DNA of 64,000 nucleotides from Streptomyces sp. NBC_00247. GTDB taxonomy: Bacteria; Actinomycetota; Actinomycetes; Streptomycetales; Streptomycetaceae. Both the position numbers and the translations under genes were made by a program. The notes below the pieces were generated by a model, which was not told the DNA's origin, did not search any database, and saw nothing but the letters and a program-made list of their open reading frames with translations. The stretch is from contig NZ_CP108093.1 in the NCBI RefSeq assembly GCF_036188265.1, forward strand, positions 6,663,001 to 6,727,000, read 5' to 3'. Positions 16,440 to 28,800 of the stretch are shown one piece after another (position 1 is the stretch's first letter; each line of letters begins with the position of its first letter).

Positions 16440-19400
16440 GGGCACCAGTCCGGAGCGGGGCGACCACAACTTCGGCGCCGTCCTGCGCCGCCGCGCCGCC
16501 GAGTCACCGGCGGAACCGGCGTACACCTTCCTGGGCGACGGCCTGGACGACGCGCACACCGTCACCTTCCAGGAACTGCACGACTCGGTGTGCGTACTCG
16601 CGGCCCGCCTTGCCGAGCTGCCCGGGTCCGCCCGCGCCCTGCTGCTCTATCCCCACGGACTGGAGTTCATCCGCGCGTTCTGGGCGTGCCTGCTCGCAGG
16701 GGTCGTGCCGGTGCCCTGCTACCCGCCGCGTAACGCCCGCTCGGCCGACAGGCTCCTGGCCATCGCCCAGGACGCGCAGGCCGCCGTGGTGCTGACCGAC
16801 CGGACGGTGTTGCGACGCGCGGGCGACGGACTCGCCGTCATAGCGCCTTGCCTCGCCACCGACGAGATCACCGGTGGCGCCCCGGCCGCCTTCACCCCCG
16901 CGGCCGTGCGACCGTCCGACCCGGCGTTCCTCCAGTACACGTCCGGCTCGACCGGCACGCCCAAGGGAGTTGTCGTCTCGCACGACAACCTGTACCGCAA
17001 TCAGGACCTGATCCAGGCGGCGTTCGGCCAGGACAGCGACTCGACGATCGTCTCCTGGCTGCCCTTCTACCACGACATGGGACTGATCGGGAACGTCCTG
17101 CACTCCGTTTACGTCGGCGCGCACGCGGTGTTCCTCTCCCCGCTCGAACTGCTGCGCAGGCCCATGTCCTGGCTGGAGGCGATCAGCCACTACCAGGCGA
17201 GCGGCAGCGGCGGTCCCAACTTCGGCTACCAGCACTGCGCGGACCGGATCACCGACGAAGAGATCGCCCGGCTCGACCTGAGCCGGTGGCGGACCGCGTA
17301 CTGCGGGGCCGAACTCGTCCGCGAGCCGACGCTGACGGCCTTCGCCGACCGGTTCGCGACGGCAGGATTTCGCGCCGAGGCGTTCCGGCCCTGCTACGGC
17401 ATGGCCGAGGCCACGCTGTTCGTGGCGGCTGCCAACGGATGTGTCACCCGCGCGCCCGCCGGTCCGGGAACCGGCCACGCGCCCGCCTCGTTCGCACCGT
17501 CCGCCGAACCCGTGGTGTCGTGCGGTGTCCCGGGCGGCTTCCAGTGCCTGATCGTGGACGAGGACGGAAACGAGTGCCCCGAGGGTGAGGTGGGGGAGGT
17601 GTGGTTGAGCGGCGAGAGCATCGCCGGTGGCTACTGGAACAACCCCGAGGCGTCCGGGGCCTTCCACGCCTTCACCGGCTCCGGCCGCGGCCCCTTCTAC
17701 CGCACCGGCGACCTCGGCTTTCTCCGCGACGGCGAGCTGCATGTCACGGGCCGGCTCAAGGAGCTGGTCATCATCCGCGGACGCAACCACTACCCCTACG
17801 ACCTCGAATGGGCCATCGCCCAGGGCGCGCCGGGTGTGGTCAGGGACGGCTGCGTGGTGTTCTCCGTCGACGAGGAGCACGGTGAGGAACTCATCGTGCA
17901 GTGCGAATACCAGCGCACCTGCGGCCTGCCCCACGACGAGGTCATCCGGTCGGTGCGTAGCGTGCTGCTGGAGGAGTTCGGCATCGCCCCGGCAGAGGTC
18001 TTCCTCGTCGCGGACCGCCGTCTGCCGCGCACCAGCAGCGGCAAGCTCCAGCGGACCCTCTGCAAGTCGGCCTTCCTCGCGGGGCAGGCCGACGGTATCG
18101 CGCACTGGACGGCGAAGGACGGCGCCCGCACGGGGGAGGACCGGACCCCGTTCCCGGCGGAGTCGGACGCCGAACGGCTGATCGCGCGGGTGGTCGAACG
18201 GCTCAGGGGCCCGGTCCGGATCGGGCGCGACGACACTTTTTTCGGCGTGGGCTTCGACTCCCTGGGCCTAGCCGAACTCGCCGCGGCGGTGTCGGCCGAG
18301 TCCGGCAGGGCGGTCGGTGTCGAGCTGCTCTTCGACCACCGGACGATCCCCGAGCTCGCCGCCAGGCTGGACACCCTGCCACCGGCGGAGCGGCCCGAGG
18401 AGCACACGGACGACGGCCCGCTGCCTCTGAGCTCCGTCCAGGAGTCGATCTGGGTCGACCACCAGTCGCGGGAGCCGGACAATCGCTACAACATCCCGAT
18501 ACGGATCGTGTTCCCGCCCCGCGTCCCCCGCGAGCGCGTCGAAGAGGCTGTCACCTCCGAACTCGGCCGCGCGGAGCTGCTGGCGTGCCGAGTCGTCTGG
18601 CAGGACGGACGGGTGGGCCTGCTCCCCTCGGACCAGGCCGAGCACCCCATCGATGTGCTCGACCTCTCCGCGCTGCCCGCGGAGCAGGCGGCGCGGGAGC
18701 TGGAGGCGACGGCCACGACGATCGTCCGGGAAGCGTTCGACCTGGACGAAAGTCCTCTGTTCCGTGCCGTGCTGGCCCGGTGTCCCGACGGCTCCCACAC
18801 TCTGGTCTTCGTCGCCCACCATCTGGTGTGCGACGGGTTCTCCCTCCACACGTTCGCCGAGCGGCTGCTCGCCGCCGCGGACGGCACCGAGCCCTCCGCC
18901 GCCAAGCCGGACACCTCCTATCGGACGTATGTGCGGCGGCAGCGCGAGGCCCTGGCCCGGGACGGTCGCGAGGCGGCTGAGCACTGGCGCCGGCAGCTGG
19001 CGGACGTCGTCCCGCTGCGGCTGCCGCGGGACCGCTGGAGTGCCGACAAAAACGCCCGGGGCGTGCTCGCCAGTCAGTGGCTGCATCTGACCGACGAGCA
19101 GTCCCGGTCCCTCGTACAGCTGGCCCGGCGACTGGGTACTACGCCCTTCGGGGTGGCGCTGACCGCCTTCGCCACCGTCATGGGGAAGGTCACACGGCGC
19201 TCGGACGTCGTCATCGGCACCCCGCTCCTCGACCGCGAACTGCCGCTCATGCAGGACACTTTCGGGCCCTGCGTCAATCCTGTGACCCTGCGCTACCACC
19301 TCTCGGACGACCAGTCAGGCGCCGACCGGATCGCGGAGTTCAGCCGCACCCTGTCCGAGGCGCTCAGGCGCCGGACGCTGCCGGTGCGAGAGGCGGTGGG

Positions 19401-22400
19401 AGAGGCGGTGGGAGACCCGGGCGCCGGCCGGCACGACGCGCGGACCCCACTCACCTCGGTGTACTTCAACGGACTGACCTTTGCCCCGCGCGACCGGATC
19501 GCCGCGGGATTCCTCGGCGACCAGGGCCTGACCGCGCGCCTCGACCTCGATGTCTACGCGATCCTCGACGGCGACGGGCGTGGCTCGCTGCGCTGGGACT
19601 ACGACTCCTCCCTTTTCGATCCGGACACGGTCCGTCTGTGGATGGCCGGGTTCGAGACCTGCCTCCGGCGACTCGCTCAGCGCCCCGACGAGCCGCTGAG
19701 CACCCAGCCCCTGCTGCCGCCACGACCCGTGCAGAAGCCGGACGGCGAACGCGCCGGCACCCTGCCTCCCCTCGTCGACATGATCAAATCCACCATGGCG
19801 AGGATCCCGGAACGGGTGGCCGTGGTGACGCCCCAGGGCGGGACTACCTACGGGGAACTCCTCGAAACGAGCCGCCGCATCGGCACCCACCTGCGGAACG
19901 AGCCCTCGGACGCCCCCATCGGCCTCCACTTCCACGCCGCGAACACCGCGTCCGCCATCGCCGCGATGGTCGGCACACTGGACGCCGGGCGCCGCTATGT
20001 GGTCCTGGAGCCCCGGGACCCCGAGACGCGGCTGCGGCGGATCGTCGCGGACGCCGGTGTCCGCCTGGTGCTGGCGGACGGCGACATCCCCTGGGCCGGG
20101 GACGAGGGCCCACGGGTCGTGCCCATCGACGGGATCGGCGCGGCACGACCCCACGACGGCACCGCGGCCGGACCTCGGCCCGGCTACCTGCTCTACACCT
20201 CCGGCACCTCGGGAACGCCGAAGGGCGTGATCCAGGACGCCGACAACGTACGGTACTTCGTCGACCAGTACCGGCGACGGCTGGCGATCACCGAACAGGA
20301 CACCCTCAGTCTGGTGTCGTCGCTCGGCTTCGACGCCGCGGTCCTCGACGTCTACACGGCGCTGGTCACCGGCGCGCAGCTACGGGTCCTGGCCCTGCAC
20401 GACAACCCCGCGCACAGCGACCTCTGGAAGTGGGTGAGCGACCAGTCGGTCACCGTCCTGCACGCCACTCCCTCCCTGTACCGGAAGATCATGTCCACCC
20501 GCAGCGGGACGGACACCGGAGCCCTGCGCGCCGTGGTCCTGGGCGGGGAGCCCGTCCTGCCCGGCGACGCGGTCCGGCACTTCGAGCAGCTCCCCGGCAT
20601 CGGCCTCCACAACCTCTACGGCCAGGCCGAGAGCACCGTCAACGCGTTGCGCCGGATCGAGCCCGAGCACGCCGCACGCGTGATGACGCTGGGCCCGCCC
20701 TGCGACGGCACGACGCTGAACCTGCTCGTCGCGCACGGGGGCGGCCCGGAGGTGTACGAGGTCGGTGAGATCGTGGCAGGGTCCCCGTATGCCGCGAGGG
20801 GCTACCTCGGCCTGCCGGACCTCAGCGCGCGGAAGTTCCTGGAGACCGGCTACCGCACGGGCGACCTGGGCCGGTTCCTGCCCAGCGGGGAGATCGAACT
20901 GGTCGGCCGCGCCGACCGGCAGTTCAAGGTGAACGGCAACCGGGTGGAGCCGGCCGAGATCGAGACCGTCCTGACGCTCCACCCCGCGGTCACCCGGGCC
21001 AGGGTCCTCAAGCACCGGGACGGTGACCGGGGAGAGTCCCTGACGGCCTACGCCGAGGTCCCCGACGCGAGCCTGCGTGCCGCTCTCGGCCGTGCCGACC
21101 TGCGCGACCTGCTGGTCCGGAATCTGCCCGCCTACATGGTCCCGGCCACGGTCCGTGTGCTGGATGCGTTCCCGCTCACCCCCAACAACAAAATCGACAC
21201 GGTCAGGCTGAGCGCGGTCGCCGAGCCCGCCGCGCGCGCCACCGGGCCCGCACGGCCGCTGAACGACCGGGAACGGGCCGTCGCCGAATGCGTGGAAGGC
21301 GTCCTGGGCGTCGTCCCAGCGGGCCCCGAGGCGTCCTTCTTCGAGCTGGGCGGCAACTCGATCAGCGTCATCGACCTGCTGCACCGGCTGGAGAGGACCA
21401 CCGGCCTCACCCTCTCCTTCAAGGACGTCTTCGAGGCACCGACCATCGCCGGCATCGGCGCACGACTGGTCTCGGCCTCCGCTTCGCCCTGGCCGTCGCT
21501 GTCCCGGGGCCCGGCGCGCGCCGCATACCCCGCGACCTCCAACCAGACCCGGATCTGGGTACAGGACCAGCGCACGTCGTACAACGTGCTCGCGTCGATC
21601 CACGTCGGGGGTGACCTGGACCCCCGCAGGCTCGAACGGGCCATCGGCGCGGTGGTCGCCCGGCACGAGATCCTGCGCACCCGCTTCGCTCCGCACGACG
21701 ACGGTCCGGTGCAGCACGTCGAGAGTGCCCCCGCTGCCGTCGAGATCCTGGTCGAACACCTGGACCCGGACGCCGACCAGGAAACGGCGCTCGCCGGGCT
21801 CGAACAGCGGGAACTGCACCGCCGCTTCGACCTGGCCGAGGGCCCGCTGTTCCAGGTGACCTACGTGACCGGCGCCCACCCGCACGGCGTGCTGATGCTC
21901 TCCATGCACCACATCATCTGCGACGCGATCTCCGTCGGCCTGTTCACCGACGAGGTGCTGAAAGCCTACGCGCTACGGCGGGGCTCCCTCCCCGAACCGG
22001 CGATCCAGCACGGCGATTACGCCCTCTGGCTCCAGGAACTCGGCGACCGCGGCCTGCTGGACCCCAGCCGCGCCTACTGGGAGGAGAAGTTCAAGGACGG
22101 TGCGCCTGCCCTCCGGCTCAGGACGGACCGCCCGCGCGGGCCCGCGAAGTCGTTCGGCGGAGCGGTGTTCCACGGTGTCGTCGACGAAGCACTGGCCGCC
22201 CGCGCGCGGGACCTGTGCCGGACCGAGGGCGTCACCCTGTTCACCCTCCTCCACTCCGTCATGGCGCTGACCCTGCACAACCGCACCGGTCAGACGGACC
22301 TCTGCCTCGGCACCCTGTCGACCGGCCGCGAGTTCTCCCGGCATCTGAACGCGCAGATCGGCTTCCTGGCCAACACCCTTGCCCTGCGCACCACTTTCAC

Positions 22401-22875
22401 GGCCGACACCACCTTTCACGAACTGCTGGCGACCGCCCGGACCGAGTTCCTGGAGTCCCAGACGCACCAGCTCTACCCACTGGAGCGACTGGCCGGCGAG
22501 ATCCCGCGCCCCGAGCCGGGGCACGGCTTCCTCTTCGACATCCTGCTGGTGCTCCAGGACTGGGGAGACCTGGAGGAACGGGTCCGCCGCACGACCGGCC
22601 TGGAGATCGCGCTCCGCGAACGGCGCGCCTGCGTAGCCAAGTTCGACATGACCTTCAACTTCGTCTCGCGCGGCCGACGTGTCGAGGCGATGGTCGAGTT
22701 CGATCCCGCACTGTACGACGAGGGGTCGGTCGCCCTGCTCTGGCGGCGGTTCACGGCACTGCTCGCGGAGGTGGCGGACGCGCCCGGCCGCCCGCTCTCC
22801 GCGTACGGCGGAGAGGTCGAGGAAGAGCGGGCTGCCGTTGCTCGCCATGAGATCGACTTCGACTTCGACTTCTAG
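16432..22875 (+). CDS. NRPS with fatty acyl-AMP ligase start: FAAL-ACP-C-A-T-C
   Basis: 2,147 residues. The FAAL domain (about 1-560) shows YTSGSTGTPKG from Tyr169, GGPNFGYQHC and RLKELVIIRGRNHYPYDLE. The ACP follows (GVGFDSLGL, Ser610), then C1 (HHLVCDG, His796-His797-Asp801), an A domain (YTSGTSGTPKG from Tyr1255), T (ELGGNSISV, Ser1643) and C2 (HHICCDA-like HHIICDA, His1826). FAAL-ACP selects and tethers a fatty acid; C1 acylates the first amino acid. The A pocket aligns as D-A-L-H-V-G-L-V-N, which I cannot assign to an amino acid. No epimerase domain is present. The protein ends in a repeated Asp-Phe tail (IDFDFDFDF is its core), possibly a docking element. It overlaps the previous gene by 8 nt. 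Confidence 0.93.
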   Translation: MAEGTSPERGDHNFGAVLRRRAAESPAEPAYTFLGDGLDDAHTVTFQELHDSVCVLAARLAELPGSARALLLYPHGLEFIRAFWACLLAGVVPVPCYPPRNARSADRLLAIAQDAQAAVVLTDRTVLRRAGDGLAVIAPCLATDEITGGAPAAFTPAAVRPSDPAFLQYTSGSTGTPKGVVVSHDNLYRNQDLIQAAFGQDSDSTIVSWLPFYHDMGLIGNVLHSVYVGAHAVFLSPLELLRRPMSWLEAISHYQASGSGGPNFGYQHCADRITDEEIARLDLSRWRTAYCGAELVREPTLTAFADRFATAGFRAEAFRPCYGMAEATLFVAAANGCVTRAPAGPGTGHAPASFAPSAEPVVSCGVPGGFQCLIVDEDGNECPEGEVGEVWLSGESIAGGYWNNPEASGAFHAFTGSGRGPFYRTGDLGFLRDGELHVTGRLKELVIIRGRNHYPYDLEWAIAQGAPGVVRDGCVVFSVDEEHGEELIVQCEYQRTCGLPHDEVIRSVRSVLLEEFGIAPAEVFLVADRRLPRTSSGKLQRTLCKSAFLAGQADGIAHWTAKDGARTGEDRTPFPAESDAERLIARVVERLRGPVRIGRDDTFFGVGFDSLGLAELAAAVSAESGRAVGVELLFDHRTIPELAARLDTLPPAERPEEHTDDGPLPLSSVQESIWVDHQSREPDNRYNIPIRIVFPPRVPRERVEEAVTSELGRAELLACRVVWQDGRVGLLPSDQAEHPIDVLDLSALPAEQAARELEATATTIVREAFDLDESPLFRAVLARCPDGSHTLVFVAHHLVCDGFSLHTFAERLLAAADGTEPSAAKPDTSYRTYVRRQREALARDGREAAEHWRRQLADVVPLRLPRDRWSADKNARGVLASQWLHLTDEQSRSLVQLARRLGTTPFGVALTAFATVMGKVTRRSDVVIGTPLLDRELPLMQDTFGPCVNPVTLRYHLSDDQSGADRIAEFSRTLSEALRRRTLPVREAVGEAVGDPGAGRHDARTPLTSVYFNGLTFAPRDRIAAGFLGDQGLTARLDLDVYAILDGDGRGSLRWDYDSSLFDPDTVRLWMAGFETCLRRLAQRPDEPLSTQPLLPPRPVQKPDGERAGTLPPLVDMIKSTMARIPERVAVVTPQGGTTYGELLETSRRIGTHLRNEPSDAPIGLHFHAANTASAIAAMVGTLDAGRRYVVLEPRDPETRLRRIVADAGVRLVLADGDIPWAGDEGPRVVPIDGIGAARPHDGTAAGPRPGYLLYTSGTSGTPKGVIQDADNVRYFVDQYRRRLAITEQDTLSLVSSLGFDAAVLDVYTALVTGAQLRVLALHDNPAHSDLWKWVSDQSVTVLHATPSLYRKIMSTRSGTDTGALRAVVLGGEPVLPGDAVRHFEQLPGIGLHNLYGQAESTVNALRRIEPEHAARVMTLGPPCDGTTLNLLVAHGGGPEVYEVGEIVAGSPYAARGYLGLPDLSARKFLETGYRTGDLGRFLPSGEIELVGRADRQFKVNGNRVEPAEIETVLTLHPAVTRARVLKHRDGDRGESLTAYAEVPDASLRAALGRADLRDLLVRNLPAYMVPATVRVLDAFPLTPNNKIDTVRLSAVAEPAARATGPARPLNDRERAVAECVEGVLGVVPAGPEASFFELGGNSISVIDLLHRLERTTGLTLSFKDVFEAPTIAGIGARLVSASASPWPSLSRGPARAAYPATSNQTRIWVQDQRTSYNVLASIHVGGDLDPRRLERAIGAVVARHEILRTRFAPHDDGPVQHVESAPAAVEILVEHLDPDADQETALAGLEQRELHRRFDLAEGPLFQVTYVTGAHPHGVLMLSMHHIICDAISVGLFTDEVLKAYALRRGSLPEPAIQHGDYALWLQELGDRGLLDPSRAYWEEKFKDGAPALRLRTDRPRGPAKSFGGAVFHGVVDEALAARARDLCRTEGVTLFTLLHSVMALTLHNRTGQTDLCLGTLSTGREFSRHLNAQIGFLANTLALRTTFTADTTFHELLATARTEFLESQTHQLYPLERLAGEIPRPEPGHGFLFDILLVLQDWGDLEERVRRTTGLEIALRERRACVAKFDMTFNFVSRGRRVEAMVEFDPALYDEGSVALLWRRFTALLAEVADAPGRPLSAYGGEVEEERAAVARHEIDFDFDF

Positions 22876-22881
22876 GACGGG

Positions 22882-25800
22882 ATGATGACGCAGAACGCGC
22901 TCGACCCGCGCATTGCCCTCGACTTCTGGGTGCGCAGGCTCAGGGACCGCTGCGGGGCGGACCTGCCCATGGCGCTGCCTCCGGCGGACCCCGCCGACGT
23001 CCGGGAAGTCCGGTCGCTGACCCTGTCCGAGGAGGACCTGGGGTTTCTGCGGAAGGCCGGCCGGGGCGACGGGCGGGCCGAAGCGGTCCTGCACGCGACC
23101 CTCTACCGGTTTCTGCTCTCGTTCTCCTTCGGACCGGAATCCGACGCGATCGCGATGGCCGGCCCCGCACCGGGCCCCGGGGCGCCGGTCTTTCACACCA
23201 TCCCGTTCGACCGGCACGGAACCCTCCGGGACGCCGTCGACACGACCCGGGCCGAGACACTCGCCTGCGCGCCGTACCGCGACTACCCGTGGGACAGCCT
23301 GCTCGACTGGATGGACACCCAGGACCAGCCCTTCGAAGCCGTCCGCTTCGGCCTGGTGTGCGGAAGCGGACCGGTCGAGAACGCCTGGCTGGCGACCCGG
23401 ACCGCCTTCCTGCTCAAGGTGCCGATCGACGAGCATGACCGGGAGATCGTCCTGTCCTACGGCCCTGGATGCGATGAGCGCCTGGCCGTCGGATTCCTGC
23501 ACCACTACGCCGCACTTGTGCGGAGCCTCCGGGAGCACCTCGACCGGCCGCTGAGCCGGATCCCCGTCCTCACCCCCGCCGAGACCGCCCGGCTCACCGA
23601 CGCGCTGACCGGCCCGGTGCCCGACCCCGAGCTGCCCCCGAGCCTGCTCACGGACTTCTCCCGTCAGGTCACCGCCACGCCCGACACCGTGGCGGTGGTG
23701 GACGGCGCCGGCACGCTCACCTACCGCCTGCTCGACGAGCGAGCCAACCGGCTCGCCCACTTCCTCCGCGACGAACACGGCATCGGACGCGGCGACTTCG
23801 TCGGTGTCGCGCTCCCCGACAGCAGGGACCTGCTGGTGGCCGTCCTGGCGGTGCTCAAGGCGGGCGCGGCCTATGTGCCGATCGACCTTCGCTACCCCGC
23901 GGACCGCCAGGCGCTGCTGGTCCAGCAGAGCCGCGCCGCCGCGGTGATCGTGCGCGAACCCGGCGACCTCGCGGCGCCCGCGGGGAACGTCGTCGCGCTG
24001 ACCCGGCAGGCGGACCGCATCGCCGGCTGCCCGACGACCGCCCCCGAGGTGGACATACGCGCGGACGACAGCGTGTACGTGATCTTCACCTCCGGGTCGA
24101 CCGGCACACCGAAGGGAGTCGCAGTCGAGCACGGCGCCTTCCGTAACCTCCTGGCCTGGTACACACGGGAGGTGTGCGCGCACGAGCGGCCCACCTTCCT
24201 CCTCATCGCCCCCGTCAGCTTCGACCTGGCCCAGAAGAACCTCTTCGCCCCCCTTCTGCGCGGGGGGCGACTGCATCTGCTGGGCGCCGCGCTGGACGAC
24301 TACTCCGCCATGGTCCGGTACGTCGACACCCACGCCATCGACGTCGTCAACTGCGCCCCCAGCGCTTTCTACCCCCTGCTGGAGTTCAGCGCCGAGAACC
24401 AGTTCCACGCGCTGAGGTCGCTGCGCCATGTCGTGCTCGGCGGCGAACCGATCGACGCCGCGAAGCTCACCGCGTGGGCGGGGTCGCCCAACTTCGCCGC
24501 GAAGATCATGAACTCCTACGGCCCCACCGAGTTCACCGATGTCGTCAGCCACCACCAGCTGGACAGCGAGGACCTGCGGCCGGACGGTGGGCCGATCCCC
24601 ATCGGCCGCCCGGTGGACGGTATCCGCCTGTTCGTCCTCAACCCGCAGCAGCGGCTGTGCCCGCCCCACATGGTCGGCGAGCTGTACCTCGGCGGCGCGG
24701 GCCTGTCCAAGGGATACATCAACGACCCGCAGGAGCAGGCGCGCCGATTCGTCCGCGTCGACCTGGCCGAGACCGACTTCGACGGCGTCCTCTACCGGAC
24801 CGGGGACCTCGTCCGGTGCGACGCCGACAACCGGCTCGTCTACGTGGGCCGCGCCGACGACCAGCTGAAGATCAACGGCTTCCGGATCGCCCCGGGCGAG
24901 GTGCAGCGGGCGATCCGCGCGGCCGACGACGTCCACGACGTCGTCGTCTGCCCCAAGACGGTCCGGGGCGAGACCGTACTGGTCGCCTACTACATCGCGG
25001 ACGCCCCGCTCGACCTGCGGACCCTCCGGGAGCAGGCCGCACGGAGCCTGCCCGCCTTCGCGGTTCCGACCCACTTCGTCCGGCAGACCGCGTTCCCGCT
25101 GACCCCGAGCGGCAAGCTCGACACACGCGCGCTGCCTGTGCCCGGCGGAAGCGCCACCGGCGACTACGAGCCGCCCACCACCCCGGCGGAGCAACGGCTG
25201 GCCCGGCTCTGGGCCGGCCTGCTCGACCGCGAACGGGTGGGCAGGCACGAGGACTTCTTCGCACTGGGCGGGCACAGCCTCACGGCCGTCCGACTGCTCT
25301 CGCACATCTCGAAGGACTTCGGCGTCGAGCTGACCCTCAACACCGTGTTCGAGCACTCCCGGCTCGACGACCTGGCCGAAGTCGTCAGCGCCGCCGACCC
25401 GGGGCTGTTCGCCGGCATCCCGCGGCTCGCGCCCGCCCGCGACTACGAGCCGTCCAACGCGCAGCGGCGGCTCTGGCTCACCTCCCAGTTCGCGGATGCC
25501 TCCCAGGCGTACAACCTCCACTCGATCTACGAGATACGCGGCGAGATCGTGCCCGAGCGGCTCGAACACGCACTGCTGTGCGTCATCGACAAGCACGAGA
25601 GCCTGCGCACCGTGTTCCGCGCCGGGGCGGACGGCGACGTACGGCAGGTGGTCCGCGCCCCGTCGTCGGTGGACTTCCACCTGGAACACCTCCCCTCGGC
25701 CGACGAGGACACCCTGACGGAGTTCGTCGGACGGCCCTTCGACCTCGACCGAGGGCCGCTCCTGCGCGCCGCACTCGCCGGGACCGACGACGGGGGCCAT

Positions 25801-28800
25801 GTCTTCGCCTTCGTCATCCACCACAGCGTCTGCGACGCCTGGTCCCTCGGCGTCTTCGCGAGCGACCTGCTCAAGTTCTACGACCCCGCACCCGCCGGCC
25901 CGCCCACCGCGGGGCTCGACGTCCAGTACAAGGACTACGCCGCCTGGCAGCGGGCCTCCCTGGCGTCCGCGGAGCACGAGACCCACCGCCGGTTCTGGCA
26001 GGACACCCTGGCGGGGGCCGACGCCGTACCCCCGGTCGACCTCCCGGGCTGCCGGCCCCGCCCCGCCGTCAAGACCCACGACGGCGCGGTCGTCCGGCAC
26101 GCCTTCCCCGCACCCTTCGTCGCCCGCATCGAGGACCTGGCCGCCCGGCGGGGATGCACGCTCTTCATGGTGCTGGTGGCGGCCCTCAACGCGACGCTGT
26201 TCCGGCAGACCGGCCAGCCGGACATCACCCTCGGGACGCCGGTCGCGGGCCGGGACCACATCGACCTGGAAGACCAGATCGGGTTCTACGTCAACACGCT
26301 CCCGCTGCGTACCGAACTGACCGCGGACGAGACGTTCGACGCGCTCCTCGCCAGGGTCAAGACCGGTGTCACCGAGGCGCTGGAGCACCGGGCCCATCCC
26401 TTCGACGCCATCGTCGACGACCTCCGGCCGCGCCGCGACCCGAGCCGGAACCCGGTGTTCGACCTGCTCGTCGTCCTCCAGAACGCCACCGAGAACCACG
26501 CCCTCGACCACATCGAGGGCCCGGACTTCAAGCTCCGGCGCAGGCCGGCCCCGCGACGGTTCAGCAAGTTCGACGTCACCTTCGACTTCGCCGACCGCGG
26601 GCCGGGCGTGGGCCTCGCCCTCGAAGCCGAGTACAACACCGACCTCTACGACGAGGACGCGGTCCGCCGCTTCATCGGTGCGATGGAAACCCTGCTCGCC
26701 GAGGCGTGCGACGACCCGGCACGCCCGGTGGGGCGGCTGCGGTGCGTCCCGGAGGCCGAACGGCGGCTGGTGCTGGACGACTTCGGCCGGGGCCTCGCCG
26801 ACCCTGACTGCACCCCGTTCCTCACCCGGCTCGCCGACCGCTGCGTGACCCGGGCCGATGATCCGGCCCTCCTCTTCGCGGACGAGACGGTGACCTACGC
26901 GGAACTGGGAGCCCGCTCCGACCGGTTCGCCGGATTCCTTGCCGCGGAACTGGGTGTCCGCCCCGGGGACCGCGTAGGGATTCTCCTCGAACGGGACGAC
27001 TGGCTCGTCGCGTGCCTGATCGGCGTCCTGAAGGCGGGCGCCGCGTTCGTACCGCTCGACCCGTCCTACCCCGAACGCCGGATCGAGTTCATCCTCGGCG
27101 ACGCCGGCTGCGAGGTCGTCGTGGACGCATCGCTCGTGCGCCGGTTCCGGGAGGACCTCGACCGCTGGCCCGCCGTCCCCGCCGTGCCGCCGTCACCGGA
27201 GTCGGTCGCCTATGTCATCTATACCTCCGGGTCCACCGGCGACCCGAAGGGCGTGCAGATCACCCATGACAATCTCGCGGCCTTCCTCCAGTGGTGCCTG
27301 CGGGAGTTCGCGGACACGGACTTCGGCGTGGTCTTCGCCGCCACCTCCATCTGCTTCGACCTCTCGATCTTCGAACTCTTCTTCACCCTGACGGCGGCCC
27401 GTACCGTACGGATCATCGAGTCACCGGCGCACATCGGCGAGTGGCTGGACGCGCACCGGCGCATCCTCCTCAACACGGTGCCCTCGGTGGTCCTCGAGCT
27501 GGGCCGCTCGGGCCACGACCTGTCGGGCGTCACCGCCGTCAACGTCGCCGGGGAGCCCGCACCGCCCGCGCTCCGGGAACTGGTGGACCTCCGCCGCACC
27601 GAGGTCAGGAACCTGTACGGGCCCTCGGAGGACACGACGTACAGCACGGTCTACCGCTTCGACGAGCGCACCACGGCCGTCCCCATCGGCAGGCCGATCG
27701 ACAACACACGGGTCCGTGTTCTCGACCCCGCCGGGCAACCGGTCGGCATCGACGTACCCGGCGAGGTCCACCTCTCCGGCCGGGGTCTCTGCCTGGGCTA
27801 TGTCAACCGCCCCCGCCTCGACGAGGAAGTGTTCATCGAACATCCCGAGTTCCCCGGCGAGCGGCTGTACCGAACCGGCGACCACGCCCGGTGGCGGCCG
27901 GACGGCAACCTGGTGTTCCTGGGGCGGCACGACGCGCAGGTCAAGGTCCGCGGACGCCGTATCGAGCTGGGGGAGATCGAGGCCGCCCTTGAGCGTCTCC
28001 CCGGCGTACGGCAGGCCGCCGTCCTGATCAGAGGGGAGGGCGCCACGGCCGAGCTGGAGGCGTACTACGTCGCGGACGGATCCCCGGCCCTGCCGGACCA
28101 CGTCGGAAGCGCGCTCCTCACCACCCTGCCGAGGTACATGGTTCCGGGCCGGATCGCCCGCCTGACGGAGTTCCCGCTCACACCGAACGGGAAGGTGGAC
28201 CGGCGTGCGCTGCTCGCCCGCCGAGCGCCCGATCCGACCGGCGCGCGCGCCCCGGCGGCGGCGGCGACCGACCTCGAAGCCGGGGTGCTGAAGATCTGGC
28301 GGTCCGTCGTGGACGCGCCCGCCGCGGGCGTCGACGACTCGTACTTCGACCTGGGCGGCGACAGCCTCCGCGCCATGACGGTCATCGCCCGGCTGAACAA
28401 GGAGCTGGGCACCGAACTGCGGATCAGCGACCTCTACCACCATCCGACCGTGCGCCGGCTGGCGGCGGTGATCGAGAAGGGCGCCGCTGACCGCGCGCCG
28501 CGCGCGGAGGTTCCGGCCGACGACCGCGCGCCGCGTGCCGAGGCTCCCGCCGTCGAGGGCCCGCGGACCGTGACCGAGTACCCGATCACCACGTCCCAGG
28601 CCGGTATCTACTACCTGCAACGACTCGACCCGCGCAGCACCGCCTACAACATCCCGCTGTCCTTCGCCGTGCGCGGCCCGCTTGACGAGGCACGTCTGCG
28701 CAAGGCCGTCGACGAGCTGGTCCGGCGGCACGACGCCTTCCGCACCCGCTTCACCATCCGCGACCGCGAGGTGATCGGCCTGGTCGAACCCACCGTGGAG

